In this document: positions 1 to 13,906 of the stretch, in pieces
How positions within the stretch are numbered: position 1 is the first letter of the stretch
How the letters are laid out: each line of letters opens with the position of its first letter
Origin: Euryodendron excelsum
Lineage: Eukaryota > Streptophyta > Magnoliopsida > Ericales > Pentaphylacaceae
Length of the DNA: 64,000 nucleotides
Direction of reading: 5' to 3'
Assembly (NCBI GenBank): GCA_033060915.1
Contig: CM065384.1
Span: 34,612,001 to 34,676,000 of the forward strand
The notes under the pieces: model-generated
Databases searched by the model: none
The model's input: only the letters and a program-made list of their open reading frames with translations
Told to the model about the DNA's origin: nothing
Program-made: the position numbers and the translations under genes

Positions 1-250
1 GCAATGTCTTTGCAGGTCTGTCCGGCAACTAAATTGAAATCCGGGCATATCGGTGAACAATTTGAGAGTGCTTGCCACATCACCGATGTTCGGGACGACC
101 ATAGGTGTTTGGTTGACGAGGATTGTGGAGTTGATGCAAGCACTTGCAGAAGAAGGTCGTGCAGCATGGCCGGCTACTGTGGCCTATGGTTGTTCATATG
201 AAACCCCACAGAACTCGAAATTGTTTCTACAAAAAGGAAATAAATAAAGT
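1..250. other. Unresolved window edge, possibly part of a gene running off the left side
   Basis: This stretch is less AT-rich than the DNA that follows and has short open frames on both strands. On the minus strand a frame of roughly 65 codons stays open to the window edge apart from one stop near 190. On the plus strand two overlapping short frames exist. An acceptor-like TTTGCAG lies near position 15. I do not recognise a family in any frame. It could be a terminal exon or a decayed copy; the evidence is weak. Confidence 0.2.
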
Positions 251-1466
251 TTTTGAGGTCCAAGACCTGGGTGCAAGGATAATTCATGCCTGGCAGGTAT
301 GTAATCTAACACCAGCTCGATGAGATAGCAAAAGGAGAAAAGGTTGATCCGTTACAAAAAAAAAAAAAAAAAATCCTGTAATTTAATACAAATTTTGTGC
401 TCAAATTTGATTCTATAGCATAGGATCAAGTTTTCTTTAAACTGCTGAAAAGGTTTGTGTAATGACATTAACTCTCCATCCTTCTGCTTGAAAATCCAAC
501 AAGAATCGGTTCGTCATGGAAATCATGTCCGTGGGATTCGTTTTTCGCCTTGATTTAGGCTTGATCAAGAATTCAGAACTACAAGGGGTTGTTTGGTTGG
601 GCTTATCTCTGAACTTAAGGACTACTTAAAAAATACTTTAATCTTGAAAAAGTTCATCTAATAGCCTTTGAGCCCAATCTGGCCTTTGTAAGGCTCTAAG
701 TTCTAAGTAGGGATGCATAAAAACGATCAAATAAATTGTGACTCTGATCTTCATGGGTTGGGTTGGGTTCGTTCCATTCTGGATCCAACTCGAGAATTGG
801 CTGGAACCGCCCTAATAACCTACCCCTTATATATTTTCACAAAATTTTATAATTTGCAAAATTGATTGACGTGTCCCCATTGGTTTTGATTATATTCTGT
901 GTCGAATCTTCGCATAATCGATTGACGGTGTTTTAATCATAAACACATCAAATGGTATTTCTTGAAAAATATTGCTGAACCATATGAATATTTTCCCTTT
1001 TGAGTAGTATTTTTGCTAAATAAAAAAAATGTCAGCCAACAATTCAAAATTTAAATGATATTGGACCAAAGTGGATGCTGAATCCTGCTCGCTACTCAAG
1101 TGGCATTTGGGCTACCAAACGGTGTCGTTTTCGATGACTGCCTGAATCCAAATGTAGCCATCAATTGCCGTTAAATGGTTCTATTACCAAAAAAGGTCTG
1201 TTCAATTTGATGGGTTAGGGCCTTATAGAGCCACGTTTTGGGCTAAAACATTCATAATCGTCAAACCCATTTATTTGGGGCAGCTGGTCCCCTTTTAATG
1301 AGACAGCTGGAAGGTACTCAGAATTAGGCCCGAAATGGGATATACATATCCAAAAAAATAAAAATACTGTAACTGCAAAAGGCCCTCTGAACTCTCATGA
1401 TCTATATACAAGAGAAAATATTCAGTAATGAAATTTTTTTCGATATGTATATGCATATATATATAG

Positions 1467-1468
<2 letters not shown>

Positions 1469-1513
<45 letters not shown>
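1469..1513. repeat. (GA)n microsatellite
   Basis: An uninterrupted run of GA dinucleotides of about 45 bp, directly preceded by an AT-alternating stretch (about 1,450-1,464). Typical polymorphic plant microsatellite; no coding context. Confidence 0.95.
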
Positions 1514-1516
<3 letters not shown>

Positions 1517-4500
1517 ACAACAGTATCTTGTGGTCACTTTAAACGGTCTTGATTTTGCTGTTGTGAATTAATTTCTTATTGTTTCAGGTAAGTTAGTGAA
1601 TTATTGCAGCCGTGGATTATTGTGATGTTGCTCCGCTGATGTGGCTCCATCTAGCAATAAAAGATGGTGAGAGAAAGTTCAGGAAAATCAAAGCTGGCAA
1701 GCAAATGGGGAAGAATCAGATGTGGAAGGGAGTGTGAGTTTAAAGAAGAGAAAAAGTGATTTAAAAAAATTTCTTCCTTTTCCTTTTGGCTTCTCTCATT
1801 TTTTTTTTTCTTTTTCTTTTTCTCTTGCATAGAATCAAACATAAAAAGGAAAGTAAACAGTAATTTTCCTTTTTCTTTTGCAAGTTCCAAACCAAATTTG
1901 TTAAAGGGTAAAGTTAGGATTTGTTAGGTCAATTTTCAACTGTTCCAAAACATGCTCTTTATTGTGGTAGGTAGATGGGCACCCATGGGTAGGTTATGGT
2001 AATTTGACAGTCATGCTTGTTTTAAGACAAATACTAATTTATGCCTAAAGAGCATATATTAAGGGAAGAGTTAAACAAAATATTAATACTTCAGCTTTTA
2101 ATGATTTATTAAAAAACTCAATAAATAAAGTTGTTGGTATTTGCTCTGTATTTATATTATCTTTGTTATACACCAACTTCTAAATACCAAATATGCCCTT
2201 ATTAACTTTTACGTATTTGTCTCTTTATCTTAATTAAAATATAAAATAAATTTATGTAGTAAAATAAAATTAAAAATAAAGGAATCAAATCAATTTCATG
2301 GAAACAAAATTGGTCTCCAAAGTCCAAACCCCTATATGTTTCATTGGGAATCAAAAGAACAAAAAATAAATTGAAATTGTAATAAATAATTATGTGCATA
2401 AAAAATTAAATTTTTTTATTTTAATATTGTGGGTCGTATAAAGATTACAAGAATTATGCTATGGTTGTATAATTTTAAAAGTTTATATTAATTGTGTAAT
2501 ACAAGCATGGGTAAAAGAATTTTTATTTATTAATATTAGTAATATCTCAAAGATAGTTTTGACAAATAGTAGGAGTTTAATTTTCAAATCATTTAGCAGT
2601 TGTGTTGGAAAATGATAGTATTATTTATTATCTTACCTCATTAATAATTCTTAAATGATGTTTTGTTGTAACTCTAAATTTGTAGAAAACTCATTGTATT
2701 TACTAGTTCTTAAAATGTACTCTTAAAACACACATTACCAAGACCCTTATTTTAATAAACAAAGATGTGATTAGAGGATTTGTGGCCACAGCTAGCCATT
2801 ATGGCAGTGGTAGTAACAATTTCTCCACAATCGAGGAAGTTAATGGCCGTAGCTAATAACTAAAAGAATTTAATTTTGTGTAGTGTTTTTTTTAGATAAG
2901 AAAAAGATCAAAATGGGACACGTGTCCTTTATAGTTTAAGTATAACGTAAAAAAAAAAAAAAAAAGTACTACTAGTGTACATGTGTTGCATTTTAACGCT
3001 TGCTTGTGTAAAATTAAAATTATACTGATAGTATATTAAAATTAAAGAGGTTTACTTGAGAAAAATTGGAACTTTTGATATTACTATTTAAACGTCTAGA
3101 TTTCAAAATTTACATTTTAATTATTATTAATAAGTAAATTTGTTTATTTAATGTTAATTAAATTTCAAATATAAGATTTTTGAGTTGTTCATCTAAAATT
3201 TCACCCTTAGGAATCGAGTCCTTTAACAAAATAAACAAGGTGACTTGGATCATGTATGCATCAAAGGTTAGTGTTATACACTATATTTTTAAAACAAAAT
3301 TTTCTCCACAATGTTGGTACTGATTGATGGATGTTTTTTTTCTCAGGATACAATTATTAACTCATACACAGATGCAACACTGCAATGTGTATACCTAACA
3401 AAACAAAAATCTTGTTGTACTCTATCAATGCAATATAAAAAATTTAGAAAAATAGAAACTTATGTGAAATGCAGAAATTGAAGTGTATAATTAGTCACTA
3501 GTGACTGTTAGAAAAAGTCATTAACTAAATAATGCCTTCTAATGATTACACCTATTTTCTATTTTATTTAAATACAAATTTGATGAGTAATAAAAATTAA
3601 GATTGTGTTTGGAACTCTAATGATCTTAAATTGGGCTTAGTTTGGGATAAGACGTGTGGTGGAGACCATGCTTAATAGGTCCTTCCCTTTCACAAAACTT
3701 GGTGCCTCTCGAGGTCCAAATCTAATACAAAGAAAAGGGTATATGAACCTATTATAAATTTCATGAGAAATAAATGTGGGACAAGACATTTTACCCGACT
3801 ATAACATGTTTATGTTGGACATTTTGGATCCCAACATCTCATTCACTCATTCCTAAATTTGAGTAAATGACTTCATGAAATTAATCTTAGAGGTTAATTT
3901 ATAGAACTATGGATTCACCTCAAAGAATGTGTGGGTCTCATTATTATTATGGCTCAAAGTTACAAAAGGTCACAAATTTTAAATCTTGGTTATTTTTTTA
4001 TTTATTTAATGAGCTGGTTCTTTTTTTTTTTTTTTAATTGTTTCTGGTCTCGCGGTACATACAGCAGTGAATTGTATTAAAGAACAATCTGCAATCCAGA
4101 CCCAAGGCGATTTATTCCACAAGGAGTAAGTGATTTCCAGTAACCTACAGTGATTTACGTCGGCTTTAAACTTTATTTTCATTCATCTTTTGTGGAATAA
4201 TGCCAACCATCAGATGGGGATATATGAAAAAGTCGAGAGTTGAACAAAAGGTGAGAGATCTGTCCAAGCTTCTGTGAGAAAATGAAAATTCGCTTGTTTA
4301 TACATATACGTATCTATTTATACACATTTTTTCTTACAAATTTCTTTTTCTTGAAGGCCCTATGGTAGTGTAGAAAATCCATTTGTTTTTGGGGTTTGAG
4401 CTTTTTTTGTTTTTGTTTGCATACTTCAAGTTTTTCACAATGTTTGTGCTCTTTTCTCATTGGTATCTATTTTTCTGTTTTCATACTTACCATTTAGGCA

Positions 4501-5819
4501 TTTTTGTTTAAGTTGAGAAATTTTGCTTTGTTCAATGATCTCTTTGTGATGCATGTTAATTTGAACTTTTGAGTTGGATGCTCAGAGCATATGTTTGTTT
4601 TTCAAGGTGTTATGTATATATGGATCACTTTGTATGAATTCTTCCCTTGGTTGGAAAAAGTGTACTTTTATTCTTTGCAATGTGTTCTTATTAATTAAAG
4701 TGACATTGAGCTATGGAAAACATAGAAGTTAGGACACCAATTTGATGACTTCTGGCCTTATAGAGTTTATATGGGACCTAGGAGAAGGGACATACAATTA
4801 CCATATTAATGTTATTTAGAGAACTGTTTTGTGCATCTCAAAGGAGTTTTCTGCAATGTGTTGCGCTTAATTTTACTTAATATCATTTAAAAGTTTATTT
4901 TCTATAGGAAACTATACTAGGGCAGTTGTTTTGGTAAGATGAACTCCTTGGGAGTATTTTATTATCTTGATGACAGTGAATTTCATCTTCTTATGCTTTC
5001 AAATTGCATTTTGCTTCAAGGTTTAAACAATTTCAAGTAACATTTTTAGAGTATTGAGCCAGACACTAGGGTGGAACACTTCAATGAGAGCTTTCTTGTT
5101 ATTGGATTATTAGTTATTTGATCATGTAAATAGTTTTTGCGTCTAACTATCAAATGGAGCATTTAAAGTGAATATGGGCCGAGCTTGTAATTGATTCACA
5201 AATATTGAAACACACTGCTGGAAGTCAGAGCTCGTTTTAGGTGAGCCCAGCAAGTTTCAATTCGCAGTACGGCTCACTATCTTAACAGGTTTTCGAGCGA
5301 CGTAGTGACAAATTCGGGATTCAGAAATTGATCGTTATTGAAATAATTCGTGATACACAGTTATTTGGAAAAATATAGATAAAAGTTCATAATTTTATAA
5401 AATATTTTTTTATAAAAATAATATATATCATAACACCATAAAAATATGAGTCAGTCTTTTGAATCTTTCTCAAATAATTAGGGGAATTAGGAAAAAAAAA
5501 ATCCTAAAATTATTGGTAATATTCGGGAGATTTGTGAAAAATTCAAGAATTGCTGAATTTTCTACGTTTGGTGATGCAGCCTATGGGTTTCGAAGTCTAG
5601 CTTTTAGATGGATTTGCAATCAATTTTCTGATTTATCTTAAAATAACATGTTTGATTTCTGAAACAGACAAGAAGTATTGGGACTAAGAGTCCAAGGATT
5701 AGCAATCCTAGGACTCCTAGTCCTAAACTATCCCCAAATTTCATGTTTGTTTAATCATCGGATAAAGTTGGGATAAAGGTACAAAATAACCAAATTACCC
5801 CTATATAACAAAATACTAA

Positions 5820-6290
5820 TAAAACTCTCAATAATATTAAATTATGTTATATATAATATATAGCAGTAATATAATATAATATTGTATATATGTTAAATAT
5901 ATTAAAATATTATATGATAATATATAGTATTGCATATAATTACGATATTATATTATATTATATTACCATATATTTTATTATATCTTATCATCATATTATT
6001 ATTTATTATATTGTAGTATAATATTTTCTTACATAATATTATATAATAATACCTATTTTATTATAAAACAATGTAATAATTTGTTAAAGTAATATAATGT
6101 ATGTATACTAATATTATAATGTTATATAATATTTTATAAATGTAATATTAATATTACCATATTTTAATATATTATAATACAATATTATATAGAGTAATGT
6201 ATTACGTATATAATATTATACAATATTTTAAAATATAATATTATACAATATTACCGTATTTTAATATTTATAATGTAATATAATATATGT
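5820..6290. repeat. Extremely AT-rich block with many ATATTATA-like words
   Basis: About 470 bp composed almost entirely of A and T, made of degenerate TATAAT/ATATTA words without a fixed period. It is flanked by less AT-rich DNA on both sides (about 5,680-5,800 and 6,300-6,400). It could be the core of an AT-rich foldback or MITE, or simple AT expansion; no clean terminal inverted repeat was found. Confidence 0.6.
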
Positions 6291-9248
6291 TGACTAGGGA
6301 TAGTTAAGTCATTTCAACTTTATCACTCTTCATTATAGTCTTGAGATTAGCAAACTCACCCCTTCTTGGGATTAACTAAAAACTAGTATTGGGTACTAGT
6401 AATTCGAATCGGACTGTTAGTTCTGATTTTATTTGGCAATCAAACGCGAGCAAGCCAGGACTTGTTGTCCAATTCAACCTTGTCCTGCGAATCAAACACG
6501 CAAGAGTCCAAACATCTCAGGCCATCTCAAAGAGAGCTCAGGTTGAGCCCGTTTGCGTGGAGTTTGAACTTTGAACTAACATCTCCCAATTTTACAGCCA
6601 ACATGATCAACTAGCAATATCATCCACTTTTGCATGCACATAAAATGAAGTTTTTTTTTTTGTTTTCTAATTCAATGTCCTGCTTAGTTTACTCGCATAT
6701 CGACTAATTATTGGGCCTATTTAGTCTCTTTCTCCTATACAAATCAAATAATTACTAGGCCAAAAATCCTGAGGGAGCAAACCCTCAGGCCCTAAATCTT
6801 TAAAAACAAAAAAATAAAAATAAAAAAGGAAATAAAGATTGTTTGTGTAGTTGAATTCATAAAAGCATATTTTGCATGTTGTGCATATTGGTCTTATTAA
6901 TCTTGTCCTCGTAAACACAATTGCCCCTCCGCATACTAGTTGGGAAGAAAAAATATATAAACTACGAACACCTGAAAATAAAACTACGTGCATCTAACCC
7001 TACTCAAAATTGCAATAACGAGAGTCTTGTGTACTGAGCTCCCCACCTTTAATCTAAAAAATATAACAACTCAAGATTTCAATTAGATTCCAGCGTTTAT
7101 CCTTACCACAATAGCAAGTGAACAAAAATATTTGAATAAAATGTTATAGCTCAAGCATGTTGCTATGTACATGTTATTTAGATAATAATCAGCAGACCTA
7201 ATTGTTAGTTGACTATTTCATCACCCTTACCACCCATACCCTCCTATTTTGGTTATCGACCAGTTCAAGTGGGAGAGAGTCTACGTTGGTTGCGATTTCA
7301 ATAATACACGGTAGGTGTCCTACTAAGATTAGAATATCATACAGGCAGTTGTACTCGAAATATCAAGTTAATTATTGTATAAAGACAAAAAAAAAAGGCA
7401 AAAAAAGAAGAAGAAAAAAAAAAAGTGAACCTCTGAGTTAAAAGACAGGAACTATGTGCGGACAGATGAAAATAATTAACTATATATTGTTTAATGAATC
7501 TACCAACGCACATACAAACAAATGCACAATTAAAATACATTTATACAATGTTTATTTGTACAAAGTTACAAATGTATTCACAAAATATACAAATTTGCTC
7601 TTCAAACCTTATGACTGTTGATTTAATATAATCAAATGACATCAGTTTTAGTTATATAATACTACTACTGTCAATGTGATGTTAGGTAATTTTGGAAAAA
7701 GGGCACATAAATGGGGAACATTTCGGTTGATACGTCAAGCAAAATATTTACATTAATCATATAATTACATGTAGTAGTTGCCTTATCAGCAACTCATTTT
7801 AAAATCACATGATCTCAGTTTTAGGTATACTATTACTATTATAAACGTTACCGTACATCCTAACTTTAGAAAAAATTGCTTATAAAGTAGTTACATTATT
7901 GATACCTCATTTATTTTTATCTACCTTTTTTAATTATTTGTATAGGAAGGTTTCTAATTCTGACAATTGAATAACAATTGAGATATTGTCCAGAAAAGAA
8001 TAAGAATTAAGACATGATATTATAGAATTAGTATCGGCAATAGGTCAACATGAGGTTGTTATTATATTTTACAAAGAATGTATTAGAGTATTAGCATAAT
8101 GACTAGTCTCACTTATAAAAAAAGGCTTTTGTTATATTTGACTATTTATTTATTTTCTTCAAATAATAGACCATTATGTTAAGGTCACTTTACACAAATA
8201 TGTTGTAACATATTCTGGCAACTCTTCTTTTTGTTACTTTTCAGTGGGAAGCCTTTTACTTCTCGCGATTGTTATGCAAAATTTTCAGGATCCATGTTCA
8301 TAAATGGTCTGAGAAAATTTTACGGTGACTATCAATTACCCAATGCAATCCTCCTCTTTTATTCGAACTTGAAAATGATTTATATAAAATTGCATTATTA
8401 GTTCCATCATGGACCCACTAAGGGGAGTACTAACTAATAAGTTACCCCCAACACCTTTCCTAAACAAAAAGATAAAATAAATTGACTCATAAAAAATAGA
8501 AAAAAAAAGGACAAAACATAGAGAAAATACTGATTCTGTGTTTTGGAATCTTGTATTGGTTGAAGGAAAGAGAAATTATATTACATATATACATATTAGT
8601 TTTTTTATAGGTATTAAATAAAAGTACTAATTTTTTTGACAAAATACTTGATTTTCTTTTGATCAATTTCCTAACTCAGCCAAATAAATAAATAAAATTT
8701 ACTTTCTTCACTCCATTTTCTCTCTAGTATTTTTCTTCTCCTTTTCTTTTCCCTACACAAAACTAAGATCCAAACACAGTGAGGATCAAGGCACTTCAAT
8801 GCAATATATACATATATTTTGCACATGTTTAAGCAGAAGACCATAATTATTATACAGAATACAACTCGCACCTCTCCCTCTCTCTCTCTCTCTCTCTGTG
8901 TGATAAACAGCTTGCACCACATCAACCTGGATTTGTATTTAAGTTGGATTTAGTGACTTTAATACTGTGCACATCAACATTTAAGGTTTCTAGTTTTTTT
9001 ATGGAGTTAGGTATACAGTATACCCTAAATAAAATGTTATAAAATAGGTAAAAACATGCCTACAAGCCTGGGTTGAAAAGAATAGAATAAAATGTACATA
9101 TATTCTATACCTTGACATATTAATGAGCATTGCTCCAAATGGCTACTGTATTGGAGTATGTTCTCTCTCTCTCACTCTCTCAATTATTTCATTTACCCGG
9201 ACGAGGTTTTTTTTATGGAACTGCTGATTCAATAGATAAAATTATATG

Positions 9249-9272
9249 ATATATATATATATATATATATAG
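9249..9272. repeat. (TA)n microsatellite
   Basis: Perfect alternating AT tract of about 24 bp in intergenic DNA. Confidence 0.9.
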
Positions 9273-10300
9273 TTTGCATGTTTACTAGATAATACTGGGA
9301 CCTAAAATGTATACATACTATGAAATACAGTCTGCATGTTCTCTAGATAATGATTTCTCACATAAGTCTGCCACATTTCCTTCTCTTATAACCACAAAAT
9401 TAAGTACTTAAATTATGAAGCTGTTTTACCTATATCGTGGAGACATTCATGCCGCTTATATCTTCTACATTACTTATTTTAGTTTGATCTCTGTCGAATC
9501 TATTATATAAGTTGATTTATTTAAGTATTTTTATTTTCTATTAATGCCAAAATCATAAATTAAAAGTCTTATAAAAAATATAAAATTATAAAAGAAAATA
9601 TAAACAACTAGTTAAATAAGCTGACTCAAACAAGGTCATCCACACGGTTTCAAATTCAAATATTGCAAGCAATTTTTTTCTGTTTTTTCTTCAAGAAAAT
9701 GCTTTCAATTTTCTGTCAATATAGGCATTGCCTTCGCATCCAAAAATACCGTTCAATTACCGTACAAGGGTGAATGGACCATGGCCAAGTTGAAAGTAGG
9801 CTTGTACAAAATCATGGACCACCTAATGAAGGGGACAGGTGCCCAGCTCGTGACCATAAAACCACACACGCGATGCATGTCAGGGTAGGGCCCACAGACC
9901 CATACCCTGTGGGCTGTGGGCCCAGAATCATGCAAATCGTGTGGTGTAAAAAGTCTTGGACTTTATGATAAAACAGAATATAACGTACAATATGAACTTG
10001 AATTTTAAATAGAAAAAAAATACGAAAAAAAAGTAACAAAATAAAAAAATATTTTTATTTTATTTTTTCTTATAATTTTCTTTTCTTTTGCTTTCTTAAC
10101 TTAAAGTTCAGATTCCAAATAACACGTCAAGGTTACAAACGGTTACAAACAGTGCACTCACAAGTCACCTCCTTGGTGAATCTGTTTCAGTGACGCGAGT
10201 ATCTTGCGAATCTACAATACCAACGTGAAAAAAAAAAAAAAAAACAGAAGTTTTTTGTGCAAAATTACATTATTGCCCCTTTTAGAGTTGAAGTTGTGCT

Positions 10301-11519
10301 CAGTAATAGATCCAGAAGTTTGACGAATGGGGGGAAAGTAGGAAAAAAATTTAGTGGTATCATTATACCAACTATCAACTATTATAACTTAGATTTAATA
10401 GTAAATTATTATTTTGTCACTCTAATTTTGTCTTAGATTTTAATGTCATCCTTCAACTTTAAATTTTTTTTATTTAAGCACTCCAACTTTTAAATTAAAA
10501 TAAATGTAGTCTAACATTTTAAAATAAGTTAAAAAAATTAAAAATTAATTATAATTTGACCCTTTCAACTACAATTCAATTTCACTTTACCAGTTAAACT
10601 AAAAGTCGTTATATTTTTACATCTAAATTATTATAATTTAAGTTCGTACTGATACTATTACCAAAAGTAACAAATTTAACACTTGTCGCATTATTGATTT
10701 GATACAACATAATATTTTTTTGACTTAGAACAACAAATATGCAGTTTAAAAATTTTTCTTGATTTGGCAGGACCAATAATTGGTGGTCGATGAAAGTAAG
10801 ATTTTATGAATTATTTTGACTATTTTCTTAGACATGTTGAGATGGTTTACATGAAATTATTTTTTTTATTTTTGCTTTAGAGATTAGTATATATAATTTT
10901 GACCAAATAAATCCATAATTTTAAATTTTATGATGGTGAAAATGTAATATTTTTTAGTTCAATGGAGATAAAGTGATGTTACGTTATACTTTAAACGGCC
11001 AAAGTATAACTAATTTTTTATTTATATACCCATTTTGAAGAGTTGGACTACTTTCACTTTTTTTCAAAAGTTAGAGGATTTAAATAAAATAAGTCGAAGT
11101 TGATGGATGATATTAAAATCTGAGGTAAAATTGGAAGGGAAAAATGATTGTTTGCACTATATTTAAGTTCTATACTATGAGATTCATCAAATATACAGAA
11201 GATAAAAATCGTAATAGATATGATACTTAAAAATAAAAACTTTATTTTTTACTAAATTTTTTCTTTTAAACTAGAGGGGTAAAACAAAATTACTTGAATT
11301 TAGATAGATAAAAATAAAATTACTTGAGTCTTGAGGGACAATATATTTATTTTATTACAAATACTAAAAAATATAAAGGTCTAATGAAATTTTTTTCACC
11401 CTTTTTGAGAGACAATCTACCTATTTTTTCATGAATACTAAAAAGTATATCAAGCTAATATAATTTTTTAAAATTTAGAGGAGTCGTAACCCCACCTGCC
11501 CCCTGTGGGAACGCTACTG
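10301..11519. mobile_element. Decayed non-autonomous hAT-like element
   Basis: The left end starts CAGTAATAGATCCAGAAG and the right end, read on the opposite strand, starts CAGTAGCGTTCCCACAGG, followed on both sides by a G-rich tract. This resembles the terminal inverted repeat seen at many plant hAT-type elements (CAGTGGCGGATCCAG class; from general knowledge). The 8 bp flanks (GTTGTGCT and ATTGTGTG) agree at only five positions. The 1.2 kb interior has no coding frame, only AT-rich DNA with loosely repeated phrases. An old deletion derivative is the best reading. Confidence 0.42.
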
Positions 11520-12642
11520 ATTGTGTGTGGGACACGAATTTTTGACCAAGGGCAATTTTGGGTTTTTGTGGGTTTGTATTACATGTTATATTCCAAGGTG
11601 TTGTCTTCATCATAAGGAAGCTTCGTGAGAAGCTAAGATCATTTGTCTCCTATTTACCCAAACAAATATTTTAAAAATAAACAGTTTTGTCTCTTCGTAA
11701 AGGTCGTGATGTAATACTTCTCGCAATCTCTGCTTGATTCATAATTGCTTTTGAGACAACTACGATACACTGACACGTGCCAGAAGGCCTGGAATTGCAT
11801 TCAAGATTCTTCCATCGTTCGCTCCAAAAAAGAGAAAAAGAACGTAAAAATTATAGCTATTCAAACTTTCATGTTTTTAAAAAATAAATGTACATATGAG
11901 ATATTAATTGAACTAATGCTTCTTGTTGCATGGTTCCAAACCGTTAGGTACTTTGGGTGGTTCTATTAGACACAATTTAGTAATAAAGGTTTGATGAGAA
12001 ACTCGGCTAAAAATTATTTTACTACTATTGTTTGTTGATTTTGAATGCTTCCTTCGCAAATGACTGCTGTGCACGTAGATGATATGGGTGAGAATATTCA
12101 AATTTGTTACTTGTGCTTATAAAAGAATAGTATTTTTTTTTTCTTTGAGTGATAATAATCGGTACTAGAAGTATGTGCATACACGTCATTCCAAAATTAG
12201 ACATAATGTGAAGTCACACGACGACTTGTTGAGCATGATACTTTTCTTTTTTTTTTAACCTTAGAGGTGGAAGGATTGCAAGTTACTGAAAATGAAAAGT
12301 AGCCCATGTTATATAAAAGTATGATAATTGTGAGAATTATTTGATAAAGGAGGTGTTCACCAAAAATATTTAATTTAAATATTTGGTTATTGAGCCTTGT
12401 TTTAAAAGACAAAGGAAGAAGGTCATCCCCAAGGTAGGCACTCCATGTTTTAAAATTGTAGCTCCTACCTGCAATACAATGGCCTTCCACATTGTTAGGC
12501 AAAGAACAATACATTTTTACCTAATTCAATTATTAGTTAGAGAAAATAAATAATGTTTTATATGGCCTTTAATTTGGCCAAGCACGCTCTTAGAGTTATT
12601 TCAAAACTGTTTTTTTATTATTATTATTATTACAAAAATATT

Positions 12643-12818
12643 CAAATTTTAAACTAATCAATTATTGAGCCCGTATAAGATATAATAGGAGCATAATTCA
12701 CATATATTATATATTATATAAAATATGATTCAAATTTTAAACTAATCAATTATTGAGCCCGTATAAGATATAATAGAACCATAATTCACATATATTATAT
12801 ATTATATAAAATATGAAT
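12643..12818. repeat. 88-bp tandem duplication
   Basis: Two adjacent copies (12,643-12,730 and 12,731-12,818) that differ at only a few bases. Each contains the word TTGAGCCCGTATAAG and ends in an AT-rich tail. The near identity indicates a recent local duplication. Confidence 0.9.
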
Positions 12819-13076
12819 AATGGTTGATAAGGGAAAAATTCGACCTCGACGTGAGGGTTCCATGCTTGGCCTGAGAGAGAGGACCATCCGCTGGCCCACC
12901 CTTCGGCTAAATCAGTCCTTCTCATATTACACAGTTGTGATTTTCGCATGCTCGTGAACATTAATTATTGATTCGAACTTTTAACGTAGGGCCGTATTGG
13001 TCCGCTAATTGCCGAACGGTTGGTGCACCGTACGAGAGGTTTTTTCTTCCGTGCAGCAACCTCTCTCTCTCTCTCT

Positions 13077-13383
13077 TTTGGTAACACTAATTTTGGAAAT
13101 ATTGGAAATAAAACATTGTTTGGTAACTGGTTTTAATTTTTGTTTTTAAAAATAAGAAATAAAAACTTGGAACAAATTTAAAAACACAAAAAATATATAT
13201 ATTTTTTTCTTTCTTCAAGTCTTTCCCCTTCTCCTCTTCCCACCACCATCGCCTTTCACCAATATTAAATAAGTATTTTTAATATAAAATTAATGAAAAA
13301 TAAATAACAATTTTAGAGCTATCAAAACATAAAAACAGAATACAAAAAAACTAACAAAAAAAAAAATTAAAGTGTTACCAAAC
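13077..13383. mobile_element. MITE upstream of CBP60 gene 1
   Basis: About 307 bp, with the left end TTTGGTAACACTAATTTT and the right end matching it on the opposite strand as TTTGGTAACACTTTAATT. A third copy of the TTTGGTAAC word lies inside near 13,118. The interior is non-coding and A/T-rich with a pyrimidine stretch. Target duplications are not clear. It ends about 520 bp before the gene 1 start codon, so it lies within the likely promoter. Confidence 0.6.
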
Positions 13384-13906
13384 AGCCCACTCAAAGACCG
13401 GGTAAGATTCGGGCTAAGCGTGTGGGCCCCACCATTCTCTTTCCTAACGCGCTTTCTGTGGGCCCTCCACACATACAGTAGTATGCTTGAATCGAATGCC
13501 CTTCTTCTTCCTCTCCCTAAACCCAACCGGCAACCGAACCTCCCTTCCTTTCCCGCTCCCACCCCCCTCTCTCTCTCTCTCTCCTCTCTGTAGAACTCAC
13601 CACCGGTGAAAAAGCTTTCTTTTGGCAGCAGAAGCAGCCAAATCCAGATTTGTGAGTAGATAGGAGGAACAGGACTATTTGTATTTTTTGGAGCTTACCC
13701 ATTTATTACCATTAATACAATAAGATGTCCTCTGTTGTATATCTATATCTATATCTATATATATACTAGTTCCTATCTTGTTATCTGCATCGGACGCCGC
13801 ATGTTGGTCTCTTTGCCTCTTCGACGTCGACGACTACTTCATGATTGTGGCCACCACTACTACCGCCACCGCCGCTTAGTGTTGTTGCTTTCTGCGAGCA
13901 TCGATA
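13384..13906 (+). promoter_or_regulatory. Promoter and 5' leader of CBP60 gene 1, with a 12-codon upstream ORF
   Basis: The segment between the MITE and the gene 1 ATG. It contains a CT-rich stretch (about 13,566-13,590), common near plant transcription starts, and a TATC/TA microsatellite (13,738-13,765). An ATG at 13,841 opens a 12-codon frame ending in TAG at 13,877-13,879. It is in the same frame as the main start at 13,907 but is closed before it. Another upstream ATG at 13,801 is out of frame and overlaps the main start. If the transcript begins upstream of 13,800 these would reduce main-ORF initiation. The transcription start is not known. Confidence 0.45.

Larger units (their letters stand above)
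251..10300. other. AT-rich intergenic DNA without a recognisable gene
   Basis: No reading frame here looks like a conserved protein and none links to neighbours by splice signals. The region holds A/T homopolymers, short microsatellites, a very AT-rich block (5,820-6,290), and a locally GC-richer patch around 9,770-9,960. I found no RNA gene. Older transposon debris is likely but I could not assign it. Confidence 0.6.

Noticed and set aside
9753..10039. Overlapping frames on both strands in a GC-richer patch
   Set aside because: Composition explains the lack of stops; no homology, splice context or conserved motif was recognised.
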